Assembly (NCBI GenBank): GCA_964442325.1
Contig: CAYTYX010000002.1
Coordinates: 1-64,000 of the forward strand
Direction of reading: 5' to 3'
DNA length: 64,000 nt
From: CAYTYX01 sp964442325
GTDB taxonomy: Bacteria > Patescibacteriota > Saccharimonadia > Saccharimonadales > UBA10212
Shown here: positions 8,580-16,033 of the stretch, one piece after another
How positions within the stretch are numbered: the stretch's first letter is position 1
Layout of the letters: each line of letters opens with the position of its first letter
Notes under the pieces: model-generated
Told to the model about the DNA's origin: nothing
Database searches by the model: none
The model's input: the letters and a program-made list of their open reading frames with translations, nothing else
Translations under genes and position numbers: made by a program

Positions 8580-9922
8580 TCTTTTTCTAAAAAGCTATTG
8601 AGGGCACCACGGATATCTTTGACTTCAAATAACAGGCTCGGCTTTTTGGTCTGGCGAACTACCGGGCCAATCGCAGCCGAAAAGCCCATCTTTCTAGTTT
8701 CGGCTAGGCGCTTATCAACTTGAGGTACATGACGGACTTCCCCGCTTAAGCCAACCTCGCCAAACACAACGGCGTTTTTCTTTAGCTGCATACCACGAGC
8801 AGCACTGGCAATAGCCATACACACTGCTAAGTCAGCGGCCCGCTCAACCAGTTTGATACCACCAACCACATTTATGTAAATATCTTTATCGGCCAACTTC
8901 AGACTGGTGCGACGCTCGAGCATCGCCACTAGTAGATTTAGCCGATTTAGGTCAATACCACTGGCAGTGCGCTTTGGGTAGCCATAACTAGTCGGGTTCA
9001 CTAAAGCCTGAATTTCAACTAGCAGCGGCCGGCTGCCTTCCATTGTGGCGTGAACCACCGAGCCGTCGCTAATTTGACGCTCGGCCAGCAGCGCTGCCGA
9101 TGGATTATCGACTGGCTGCATACCGGTTTCGTTCATCTCAAAAATAGCGGCTTCGTTAGTTGAGCCAAAGCGATTTTTGGCACCGCGTAGAATCTTAAAG
9201 CCTCCGTAGCGGTCGCCCTCGAGCTGTAAAACCACATCCACGATGTGCTCAAGTACCTTTGGTCCGGCGATTGAACCTTCTTTAGTGACATGGCCAACCA
9301 AAATTAAGGCAGTGCTAGTTTGTTTAGCTGCGGCGCTTAGTAATTGGGTGCTGTTGGTGATTTGACTTACCGAGCCAGCGGCCGTGCCCACGCCCTCGAC
9401 CGATATCGATTGGACGGAATCTACTATCACTAGGTCAAATTTGCCCTCGGCAACAGTAGCGGCAATATCATTAGTTAGCGTAGCAGTCGCGAGCTGCAAG
9501 TTTTTGTGGCTAACGCCCAGCCGAGCGGCACGCAGCGCCACTTGGCGCTCTGATTCCTCGCCGCTAACGTAGAGTACCGGGTGGGTAGCTGAAATTTTAT
9601 AAGCGATTTGAAGTAGAATAGTGCTTTTGCCAATACCGGGCTGACCGGCCAGTAGTACGACGCTGCCAGGCACCAAGCCGCCACCGAGCACTTCGTCTAA
9701 ATCGCCTAGGCCGGCTTTTAGTCGTGTCTCTTTTTTAGCGGCTGCAGCATTTATGGAGGCGGTCTTAAGAACGTGGCCACCCGATGCTACGGTAGCAGCA
9801 CCAATATTAGTTTGAAGCTGCATAGTGTTCCACTCGCCGCAGTTATTACAGCGTCCAGTCCAGCTGAACGCAAAAGCTCCACAGCTACTGCAGACATACT
9901 TTACCCCGACCTTTTTTGCCAT
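8576..9922 (-). CDS. radA: DNA repair protein RadA
   Basis: RecA-like ATPase of 448 aa acting in branch migration and repair. The N-terminal C4 zinc finger (CSSCG...CNNCGEW, residues 11-31), Walker A GQPGIGKST, the RadA-specific KNRFGS motif and a C-terminal Lon-type S5-like domain (GGIKLVERAADLAVCMAIASA) are in the expected order. Length is typical. The 3' end overlaps that of the PBP gene by 4 bp (shared TTAG). A TAAACT -10-like hexamer lies 9 nt upstream of the ATG. Confidence 0.96.
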   Translation of the reverse strand: MAKKVGVKYVCSSCGAFAFSWTGRCNNCGEWNTMQLQTNIGAATVASGGHVLKTASINAAAAKKETRLKAGLGDLDEVLGGGLVPGSVVLLAGQPGIGKSTILLQIAYKISATHPVLYVSGEESERQVALRAARLGVSHKNLQLATATLTNDIAATVAEGKFDLVIVDSVQSISVEGVGTAAGSVSQITNSTQLLSAAAKQTSTALILVGHVTKEGSIAGPKVLEHIVDVVLQLEGDRYGGFKILRGAKNRFGSTNEAAIFEMNETGMQPVDNPSAALLAERQISDGSVVHATMEGSRPLLVEIQALVNPTSYGYPKRTASGIDLNRLNLLVAMLERRTSLKLADKDIYINVVGGIKLVERAADLAVCMAIASAARGMQLKKNAVVFGEVGLSGEVRHVPQVDKRLAETRKMGFSAAIGPVVRQTKKPSLLFEVKDIRGALNSFLEKD

Positions 9923-9942
9923 CTTGCTTTTAGTTTAGCAAA

Positions 9943-10929
9943 TTATTTGGTGGATTGGGCGGTCAACCTGGTGTCAATCTCGGCGCTCAGGCTACCCAGA
10001 TTCACAGCCAGCGCGTTGCGGATTTTTACTAGAGCGTTGTACTGACTAATCAAGGATTGCACCTGAGCAATGCGAGAATTATAAGCATCAACTTCGGCAT
10101 TAAAGCCCGGCACAGCGGCATTGTAAGCAGCTATTTGGCCGCTACTTCTGAGTTGGTCAAGACGTGCCCGGTCGGCTTGGATTTGCGCTAGACTAACAGC
10201 TAACGATTGTTGATCAGCGGTGATAGTTTGCTTGAGTGTTGCCAGCTGTTGATCATCGGCGTCAATCTGATCACTTAAGTTAGTAAACTTGGCCTCGTAT
10301 TTAGCGGAGTAAGCAACCACCTTAGCGCGGTTTGTAAAGTAGCGTTTGTAATAATTTTCTAGAGGCGCGGGAAGATTGGCAACCTCAGTTCCAAAGACCG
10401 AATGCATTTCATTGACTACGTCATTGGGTTCAGTCTTTTTATATGCTTGGATGGTGGCCAAGATTCGCTTATCGTGCAAGCCATGCTGGTAGTAGCTGGT
10501 AAGTAAACCGTCGACATATTTTTTGTCAGATGCGCTCAGGCGATCATAGGCTGCATGCAGAGTTTCGTGGGCAGCTGTTACCTGTTCGACGCCAGACAGT
10601 GATGGATCTTTGACGCTAAATAAGAATATGCCCGACTCGCCCGAGTGATAACATCCAAGTACAATTGTTTGCTCGGTAACCGAGCAGTCCGAGGCAAAGG
10701 TACTTCGGTCGCTAACCAAGGCAGGCTGGTTGATATAAAACAGGCGACGGGCGTAGTTAGTCATCGTATCCTGGCTAGCCAGCGTCGAAATAGCAGCTGG
10801 TGGGTGGTAGCCACGCAATTTTATCCAGTCCTCGATGTTTTGATGCTGCCAGATGATGATCGCAAACGGCAGCACAGCCAAGCTCAGTCCGATTAGCGTC
10901 CTAAATATGCGCTTTAGCGAGGCGTTCAT
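9943..10929 (-). CDS. membrane-anchored coiled-coil protein with HExxH motif
   Basis: 328-aa protein of unknown function. One N-terminal transmembrane helix (LIGLSLAVLPFAIIIW, about residues 12-27) would export the rest. Residues near 140-152 contain AAHETLHAAYDRL, which fits the zinc-metallopeptidase HExxH pattern and aligns with extracytoplasmic topology. The C-terminal third (about 215-310) is a heptad-rich coiled coil. A distal zinc ligand is not evident, so peptidase activity is only a possibility. The ATG is supported by an extended -10 (TGATATACT) 7 nt upstream. It lies directly downstream of clpC but has its own promoter. Confidence 0.7.
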   Translation of the reverse strand: MNASLKRIFRTLIGLSLAVLPFAIIIWQHQNIEDWIKLRGYHPPAAISTLASQDTMTNYARRLFYINQPALVSDRSTFASDCSVTEQTIVLGCYHSGESGIFLFSVKDPSLSGVEQVTAAHETLHAAYDRLSASDKKYVDGLLTSYYQHGLHDKRILATIQAYKKTEPNDVVNEMHSVFGTEVANLPAPLENYYKRYFTNRAKVVAYSAKYEAKFTNLSDQIDADDQQLATLKQTITADQQSLAVSLAQIQADRARLDQLRSSGQIAAYNAAVPGFNAEVDAYNSRIAQVQSLISQYNALVKIRNALAVNLGSLSAEIDTRLTAQSTK

Positions 10930-10936
10930 TTAATAG

Positions 10937-10942
10937 AGTATA
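10937..10942 (-). promoter_or_regulatory. extended -10 promoter of the HExxH membrane protein
   Basis: Minus-strand TGATATACT (hexamer at 10937-10942) ends 7 nt before the ATG at 10929, predicting a leaderless transcript. It lies inside the short gap after the clpC stop. Confidence 0.5.
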
Positions 10943-10947
10943 TCACT

Positions 10948-13440
10948 CTAACGGGCGTGAACCGGCTCGCCACTGGATTTATAAACCAGCTCGTCACCAC
11001 GGGCGCTTACCTTTATAATGTCGCCTTTTTGATAAGACTCGTTGAGTAAGCCTGTGGCAATATGATCTTCTAGAGTTTCTTGGAGTAAGCGGCGCATTGG
11101 TCGGGCACCGTTATGGGCATCGTAACCGTCTTCTAGTAATTTTTGCTTGGCGAGTGTGGTCACTTCTAGACCAACACCTTTTTTAACCAAACGCTGGCGT
11201 AGTTCATCGAGCTGAAGGTCTAGAATCTTAAGTGCGTCTTTACGAGTTAAAGCCCTAAACACCACTATTTTATCGATTCGGTTCAGTAGCTCGGGGCGCA
11301 TCGTTTTTTTGAGCTCGTCTAGGACTTTATCGCGGTTAGCGGCGTGTAGTTCGTCTAGGTTGTCCATATCGGCTTGATCGATAGCCGAAAAGCCAAAGCT
11401 GACTTCTTTTTGCAGTTTTTCCGCCCCAACATTACCGGTCATTATAACTACCGTGTTAGTAAAGTCTATCTTGCGGCCTTTGGCGTCGGTCAGCGTGCCA
11501 TCTTCGAAAATCTGCAAAAGCATATTAAAGACTTCCGGATGAGCCTTTTCAATTTCGTCAAACAATACCACGCTGTAGGGGTGGCGCCGGACGCGTTCGG
11601 TTAGTTGGCCCGGGTCGTCATAACCAACGTAGCCAGCCGGAGCGCCAACCAAGCGAGCAACATTGTGATGCTCGCTCATCTCGCTCATATCAATTTTGAT
11701 TAAAGCAGCGTCGGAGCCAAAGAATTCGCGGGCCAGCACGCGGGCCAGTTCAGTCTTGCCGACACCGGTTGGGCCTAAGAAAATAAATGAGCCGATTGGC
11801 CGATTCTCGGAAGATATACCAGAGCGGCTGCGGCGCAAGGCTTTGGCGACTGTTTCGACGGCCTCTTTCTGGCCAACGACTTGCTGGCCGATATTTTTAT
11901 CGAGGTTAACGAGATACTTGGCTTCGCTACGAATAACTTTATGAACCGGTACGCCCGTCATCCTAGCCACCGTTTCGGCTACATCATCACTGGTAAGATC
12001 GATTGGCTTGTCGGTTTTATGGGTAGCTTGTAACTGTTTGATTTCTTCGTTCAGCTGGCTGGCCCGCTGTTTTTGGCGGGCGGCCCGCTCATAATCCTCG
12101 GCCTCAACGGCATCTTGCCGGCGATTGTTGACTAGCTTTAATTCTTTTTGTAAAGACCGCAACTTGGGTGGGGTTTTGCCTTTATTAACTCGCAAGTAGG
12201 CGGCGGTTTCGTCAAGTAGGTCAATTGCTTTATCGGGCATAAAGCGATCATTGATGTAGCGTTTGGCCAGCATAACGGTATCGTCTAGCACTTCGTCGCT
12301 GGCTTTTACGCCGTGATACTCCTCGTAGCGACTACGCAGACCTTTTAAGATTGCTAGTGTTTCGGGGGTGGTAGCTTCCGGGACCTGTACCGGCTGAAAG
12401 CGGCGCTCAAGGGCTGCATCTTTTTCGATATGACGGGTATATTCGTCGGTAGTTGTAGCACCGATTAGCTGGATTTTACCGCGGGCCAGGCTCGGCTTTA
12501 GCATATTGCCAGCATCCATGCTGCCTTCAGCTGCACCGGCGCCGACAATCAGGTGCAGCTCGTCAATAAACACAATGCTGCTCTTATCATCTTTTAGTTC
12601 AGAGATTACTTTTTTAAGCCGGTCTTCGAACTCACCGCGGTACTTAGTGCCGGCAATCATCCCGGCCAAGTCTAGGGTAATTATTTTTTTGTCTAGCAAG
12701 CTGTCTGGTACCTCTTCGTTAATAACGCGCTGCGCCAGACCCTCGACAATGGCCGTTTTGCCTACACCCGGCTCGCCGATTAGCACAGGGTTATTTTTGG
12801 TGCGACGGTTTAAGATGGTTATCACGCGACGAATCTCGGCTTCGCGGCCGACTACTGGATCGAGCTTCCCCTCGCGGGCTAGCTTAGTTAAATCGGTGCC
12901 GAAAAATTCCAGCGTAGATTTACGACTATTGCCCCGACGGGCTTGGCTGGCTGGACCACTGCCGTCGCTTTCAATCTGCGGACGTCCCAAAAATTGCTCG
13001 ACTTCGCCGCTCAAGCGTTCCGTATCTACTCCCAGACCGCTCAGCAATTTGGTGGCATTGGTGTTTTTCTGACTCAAGATGCTATACAAAATATGCTCTG
13101 TGCCACAGAAGTCCTGGCCAAATTCTTGGGCAATTTCCCACGCCATCCTTAGCGTCAATTTAGCGTTCTCGCTAAAACCTTTTGAGCCTAAATCTATAAT
13201 CACGGCCTGGGCTGGTAAATTAAGTGCCAGCCGGGCTTTATCGAACGTGACACCCGATTCTTCTAATATCTTGGCGGCCATTGAGCCAGTCTGGGCCAGC
13301 ACGCCGAGTAGTAAGTGCTCTGTACCGACATAAGCGCTACCCGCTGCTCGCGAGATGGCCATAGCGTGCTTTAAGCTACTGGTGGCATTCCCGCTCAGCC
13401 GGCCAAAAAACTCTTGAAAATCAGGTGAATTTGGAAACAT
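10948..13440 (-). CDS. clpC: ATP-dependent Clp protease ATP-binding subunit ClpC
   Basis: HSP100 unfoldase of 830 aa that feeds substrates to ClpP. Domains in order: two Clp_N repeats (about residues 1-145), AAA+ D1 with GEPGVGKT, a middle region with a UVR-like segment (EAEDYERAARQKQ), AAA+ D2 with GPTGVGKT and a C-terminal D2-small domain. The UVR-like segment and short M-domain mark ClpC rather than ClpB. The ATG at 13440 (MFPNSPDF) is chosen over an in-frame GTG at 13461 because the -10 box at 13453-13458 places transcription start downstream of the GTG. A CIRCE operator overlaps the promoter, so HrcA repression and heat induction are expected. Confidence 0.95.
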   Translation of the reverse strand: MFPNSPDFQEFFGRLSGNATSSLKHAMAISRAAGSAYVGTEHLLLGVLAQTGSMAAKILEESGVTFDKARLALNLPAQAVIIDLGSKGFSENAKLTLRMAWEIAQEFGQDFCGTEHILYSILSQKNTNATKLLSGLGVDTERLSGEVEQFLGRPQIESDGSGPASQARRGNSRKSTLEFFGTDLTKLAREGKLDPVVGREAEIRRVITILNRRTKNNPVLIGEPGVGKTAIVEGLAQRVINEEVPDSLLDKKIITLDLAGMIAGTKYRGEFEDRLKKVISELKDDKSSIVFIDELHLIVGAGAAEGSMDAGNMLKPSLARGKIQLIGATTTDEYTRHIEKDAALERRFQPVQVPEATTPETLAILKGLRSRYEEYHGVKASDEVLDDTVMLAKRYINDRFMPDKAIDLLDETAAYLRVNKGKTPPKLRSLQKELKLVNNRRQDAVEAEDYERAARQKQRASQLNEEIKQLQATHKTDKPIDLTSDDVAETVARMTGVPVHKVIRSEAKYLVNLDKNIGQQVVGQKEAVETVAKALRRSRSGISSENRPIGSFIFLGPTGVGKTELARVLAREFFGSDAALIKIDMSEMSEHHNVARLVGAPAGYVGYDDPGQLTERVRRHPYSVVLFDEIEKAHPEVFNMLLQIFEDGTLTDAKGRKIDFTNTVVIMTGNVGAEKLQKEVSFGFSAIDQADMDNLDELHAANRDKVLDELKKTMRPELLNRIDKIVVFRALTRKDALKILDLQLDELRQRLVKKGVGLEVTTLAKQKLLEDGYDAHNGARPMRRLLQETLEDHIATGLLNESYQKGDIIKVSARGDELVYKSSGEPVHAR

Positions 13441-13452
13441 AACTGTATTTCT

Positions 13453-13482
13453 ATGATACACAAACTAGCACTCGGCAGTCAA
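13453..13482 (-). promoter_or_regulatory. clpC promoter
   Basis: Minus-strand TTGACT (13477-13482), 18-nt spacer, TATCAT (13453-13458). The predicted start is about 5 nt before the clpC ATG, giving an ultra-short leader. The -35 box lies inside the CIRCE spacer. Confidence 0.65.
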
Positions 13483-13491
13483 GAGTGCTAA
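13465..13491. promoter_or_regulatory. CIRCE operator (HrcA binding site)
   Basis: CTAGCACTC (13465-13473), 9-nt spacer, GAGTGCTAA (13483-13491). This matches the CIRCE consensus TTAGCACTC-N9-GAGTGCTAA at 17 of 18 arm positions and overlaps the clpC -35 box. HrcA binding would block RNA polymerase. The hrcA gene is not in the window. Confidence 0.9.
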
Positions 13492-13670
13492 CAAGCAATT
13501 TATGAATTATTATCATATTCTGACTACGGTGCTCAAAGGGCAAGCTGTAGATAACCAATTCTTCCATATACACCATCCTACTCTTTAAATCCGAAGACAT
13601 TCTAGGCGGTGGGGCCACTGGACGTATGTCATATTTCTCACAAGCATTATTAGATTTTGACGGCGTAATA

Positions 13671-13757
13671 CAAAAACAGAAGCTTTTTAGGGCTCCTGTT
13701 TTGCGGTTAGTTACTCAACAAGTTGGGTACTTGACCTAGCCACCTCACGATGGCTTA
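13671..13757 (-). ncRNA. candidate small RNA between DUF378 gene and clpC
   Basis: No ORF fits this stretch, but it behaves as a discrete transcription unit of about 87 nt. It follows a near-perfect promoter (13764-13792). The transcript would fold into AGCCA/TGGCT (13751-13755 side loop), a CAAGT/ACTTG hairpin and finally an 11-bp stem with one G-U (13673-13683 with 13692-13702) followed by UUUUU, a classical intrinsic terminator. It matches no RNA family I recognise (not SRP, 6S, tmRNA or tRNA). Alternatively it is an attenuated leader of clpC, though clpC has its own promoter. The remaining bases 13492-13670 show nothing else. Confidence 0.5.
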
Positions 13758-13763
13758 AGGCCA

Positions 13764-13792
13764 ACTATAGGCCCGAGCTATAGGGATGTCAA
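13764..13792 (-). promoter_or_regulatory. strong consensus promoter of the small-RNA candidate
   Basis: Minus-strand TTGACA (13787-13792), exactly 17 nt, TATAGT (13764-13769). This is among the best sigma70-type matches in the window, yet no coding start follows it. The predicted start is near 13757. Confidence 0.65.
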
Positions 13793-13803
13793 GTCTAGAC
13801 ACC

Positions 13804-13830
13804 AAAAAGGGAGGGGCATAGCCCCTCCCT
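13804..13830 (-). terminator. intrinsic terminator of the DUF378 gene
   Basis: A 10-bp stem AGGGAGGGGC/GCCCCTCCCT with a 3-nt loop; on the minus strand it is followed by TTTTT (13804-13808). It sits 35 nt after the stop of the DUF378 gene and insulates the small-RNA promoter. Confidence 0.85.
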
Positions 13831-13864
13831 GCCAAGTTGCGTGTATCGTAAAAGCCCTAAGGCG

Positions 13865-14080
13865 TTATTTCTTGTTCATACCGCCGGCCATCATAACGAT
13901 GCCATAAGCAGACCAAAGAGCCGATAGGCCAACAATGTCGTAAACTACTTTAGCGCCAGTCGAGCCGGAGCCAAAAATATGATCCACTACATTGTATTTG
14001 AAGAAGCCGACAGAGCCCCAGTTCAAACCACCAAGGGTGACTAGAAGCCAGGTGAGCTTGTCAAACCAATTCATCTTCAT
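13865..14080 (-). CDS. DUF378 family small membrane protein
   Basis: 71 aa with two membrane helices: residues about 10-28 (WLLVTLGGLNWGSVGFF) and 45-66 (VYDIVGLSALWSAYGIVMM). The GGLNWG motif in the first helix is typical of DUF378. Function is unknown in the family. A strong AAGGAG Shine-Dalgarno site lies 6 nt before the ATG, unlike most monocistronic genes here, and an intrinsic terminator follows, so it is an independent unit. The 190 nt upstream hold a palindromic repeat and then the nusA stop. Confidence 0.88.
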   Translation of the reverse strand: MKMNWFDKLTWLLVTLGGLNWGSVGFFKYNVVDHIFGSGSTGAKVVYDIVGLSALWSAYGIVMMAGGMNKK

Positions 14081-14173
14081 GGATTTCTCCTTAAAGTTAG
14101 TAATGATTTAAGCATAAGCGTAGCTTCACCCTTTGTCTAGTGGTTTTATTGCCCTACTAATAACCCATAAATA

Positions 14174-14273
14174 GCGAGTGTCTTCGTAAAAAGCAGGTCA
14201 AGTGAGGCGTAGCCCGAGTAACCAGCCGGATTACCCGGTGCGTAGCGCAAGCTTTTTATGAAGATATGAGCGG
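14174..14273 (-). repeat. dispersed palindromic element, copy A (3' of nusA)
   Basis: An imperfect palindrome of about 100 bp begins on the base after the nusA stop codon. The outer stem pairs 14182-14194 with 14251-14263 (12 of 13). An inner stem (CCGAGTAACC with GGATTACCCGG) is centred near 14226. It is homologous over its full length to the element at 38384-38484 in the same orientation relative to the upstream gene, and the outer stems differ in sequence while keeping pairing. No open reading frame. REP-like or structured 3'-UTR element. Confidence 0.8.
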
Positions 14274-15479
14274 CTATTCGCCGTGTTCTTCGATTGCCTT
14301 TAGAAGAGAGTTCTCGAGCTCACTTTTAGCTTTTAGTTTAGTGACTACGACTTTAGAGGTGGCTTCGCCGCCGGTGGCGTCAGATGTAGATGCTTCAGCC
14401 GTTGGCGCGACCTCGTCTGTGTCCTTTTTGGGCTGTTTGCCAGCACCAGACTCAATATCTAGCTCGTAGCCAGCCAGTTTGCTGGCCAGACGGACGTTTT
14501 GGCCTTGTTTACCTATCGCGATACTAAGCTGGTCTTCGGCCACAATCACACGGGCCTTTTTGTCGTTTTCGTTAATTTCGACTTTCTCGACAGCTGCTGG
14601 CTTCATAGCATTGGCTATAAATTCAAGCGGATCTTCGACCCAGACGATGATGTCTATCATTTCCTGTGAGCCGATTTCGTTGCGTACCGCGTTAATACGG
14701 GCGCCATGGCCGCCAACAAAAGTGCCGACCGGATCAACACCCGGCACATTAGAAGCAACGGCGATCTTAGAACGAACGCCGGCTTCACGGGCGATTTGTT
14801 TGACTTCAACCGCGCCGCCTTCCATCTCTGGCACTTCGGCGCGGAATAACTCTTCTATAAATTCACGGCTACCGCGGCTAACAATCAACTGCGGACCGCG
14901 GAAACCTTTATCGACGTCCTTGAGCAGGAACTTAAGGCGTTGGCCGGGGTGGTAGTGTTCGCCCTGGATTTGTTCGCCAACCGGCATAATGCCTTGGGCG
15001 CGGCCAAGCTCGACCCGCACCAGGCGACCCTCTACGCGAGTAACCGTACCATTAATGACACTGCCGATTTTATCTTCGAATTCGGCTAAGACAATCTCGC
15101 GCTCGGCTTCACGCAGCCGCTGTAAAATTACCTGTTTGGCAGTTTGGGCAGCTACGCGGCCAAAGTCTTTGACTTCCTGAACCACTTCGACCGACTCGCC
15201 AATTTTGGCGTTCTTGCGTATCATTTGGGCTTCGGGTAAATTAATCTGAACCAGTGGGTCTTCTACCTCTTTAACGACTTCTTTAGTGGCGTAGGCCGTT
15301 ACGTCGCCGGTGTTCAGGTTCATACTAACTCTAACTTCTTGTTCGCGCTCGCCGTAGTCGCGGCGCCACGCGGCGGCCAGAGCCTGCTCGACTACTTCTT
15401 GGACCTGCTCTGGGGTCAGGTTCTTTTCTTCGGCAATCGTTCGGATGGCCAAAGCTAGTTGTTTAAAATCCATTTCCAT
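14274..15479 (-). CDS. nusA: transcription termination/antitermination factor NusA
   Basis: 401-aa RNA polymerase-associated factor. The N-terminal RNAP-binding domain covers about residues 1-125, an S1 domain about 130-205 (GSVINGTVTRVEGRLVRVELG), then KH1 and KH2 (GVDPVGTFVGGHGARINAVR; IAIGKQGQNVRLASKLAGY). The acidic repeats of gammaproteobacterial NusA are absent; instead a low-complexity tail (about 345-401) ends in EEHGE. The start has an AGGAG site 11 nt upstream. A terminator-like hairpin just before the SD suggests autoregulation by attenuation. The palindromic element begins right after the stop. Confidence 0.95.
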   Translation of the reverse strand: MEMDFKQLALAIRTIAEEKNLTPEQVQEVVEQALAAAWRRDYGEREQEVRVSMNLNTGDVTAYATKEVVKEVEDPLVQINLPEAQMIRKNAKIGESVEVVQEVKDFGRVAAQTAKQVILQRLREAEREIVLAEFEDKIGSVINGTVTRVEGRLVRVELGRAQGIMPVGEQIQGEHYHPGQRLKFLLKDVDKGFRGPQLIVSRGSREFIEELFRAEVPEMEGGAVEVKQIAREAGVRSKIAVASNVPGVDPVGTFVGGHGARINAVRNEIGSQEMIDIIVWVEDPLEFIANAMKPAAVEKVEINENDKKARVIVAEDQLSIAIGKQGQNVRLASKLAGYELDIESGAGKQPKKDTDEVAPTAEASTSDATGGEATSKVVVTKLKAKSELENSLLKAIEEHGE

Positions 15480-15498
15480 TTTTTACTTCTCTCCTATT

Positions 15499-15522
15499 AA
15501 AAAATCCGACCTGCCGGCCGGA
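15499..15522 (-). terminator. attenuator-like intrinsic terminator in the nusA leader
   Basis: The minus-strand transcript has a 7-bp stem UCCGGCC/GGUCGGA with a GGCA loop (15505-15522), followed directly by UUUUUU (15499-15504). It lies between the nusA promoter and the nusA Shine-Dalgarno sequence, so transcription into nusA must read through it. NusA stimulates intrinsic termination, so feedback is plausible. Confidence 0.75.
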
Positions 15523-15536
15523 CTTGAACTATAATG

Positions 15537-15545
15537 ATTATATCA
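15537..15545 (-). promoter_or_regulatory. extended -10 promoter of nusA
   Basis: Minus-strand TGATATAAT (hexamer 15537-15542) gives a predicted start near 15530 and a leader of about 50 nt containing the attenuator. A plus-strand TATAAT at 15530-15535 overlaps it and could serve the divergent 15578 gene. Confidence 0.55.
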
Positions 15546-15577
15546 GTGGACTTTTAAAACCGCAAGCAGGAAACTAA

Positions 15578-16033
15578 ATGCCTAAGCCCAGACGACTTAT
15601 TGAATCATTCCAGCCGTCCAGCTACGAGCTTAATTTGCGTCTTGATGGCGACTTGGCTCTCGGCCAGCTCAAAATCCTGGGGCACAAAACCGGCCGGCCA
15701 AGCCACAGACTAACCTTCCATCAAAAAGATTTAAAAGTGACTAGCGCTAAACTTATAAAGGTAGACAAAAAAGGGAGCCGGCCAATTGAAGTGGCACGCA
15801 TTAATCCGCATCAATCTTTCGAAGAGATTCGCTTGCATACGAGCGAGCTGTTACATCGGGGTAGTTACGAAGTTGATTTAGAATTTAGTGCTAAAGCTAG
15901 CCCAGAAATTAAAAAACAACTAGAGAAACTACGAGGCGGCGCAACGTTGACGCAAAGCTATCGCCATATTTTCCCGCTGATTGACGAGCCGGAGACTAAA
16001 GCCGTTTATAATATCACCAGCCAAGATGACTAA
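15578..16033 (+). CDS. isolated N-terminal domain of an M1-type aminopeptidase (truncated?)
   Basis: 151 aa. It resembles the first beta-sandwich domain of M1 aminopeptidases: an opening YELNLRLDGDLALGQLKI and a closing motif YRHIFPLIDEPETKAVYNIT, which parallels the conserved FPxxDEPxxKA segment of that family. Everything downstream in M1 enzymes, including GxMEN and HExxH, is missing; a stop comes five residues later. An AGGAAA Shine-Dalgarno site precedes the ATG. The last 8 nt overlap the start of the M3 peptidase gene. It may be a remnant, a stand-alone domain, or affected by the nearby assembly gap. Confidence 0.6.
   Translation: MPKPRRLIESFQPSSYELNLRLDGDLALGQLKILGHKTGRPSHRLTFHQKDLKVTSAKLIKVDKKGSRPIEVARINPHQSFEEIRLHTSELLHRGSYEVDLEFSAKASPEIKKQLEKLRGGATLTQSYRHIFPLIDEPETKAVYNITSQDD

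Noticed and set aside
12506..13072. 188-aa plus-strand frame over clpC
   Set aside because: Antisense shadow of the highly conserved clpC AAA1 domain; Ser/Leu-rich with no recognisable motif.
13731..13793. tRNA-like cloverleaf near 13731-13793
   Set aside because: A 7-bp outer stem and two inner stems resemble a tRNA, but there is no T-loop GTTCRA or CCA and length fits poorly. The same bases form a consensus promoter, which explains part of the symmetry.
14479..14955. 158-aa plus-strand frame over nusA
   Set aside because: Antisense to conserved KH/S1 domains; no start signals.
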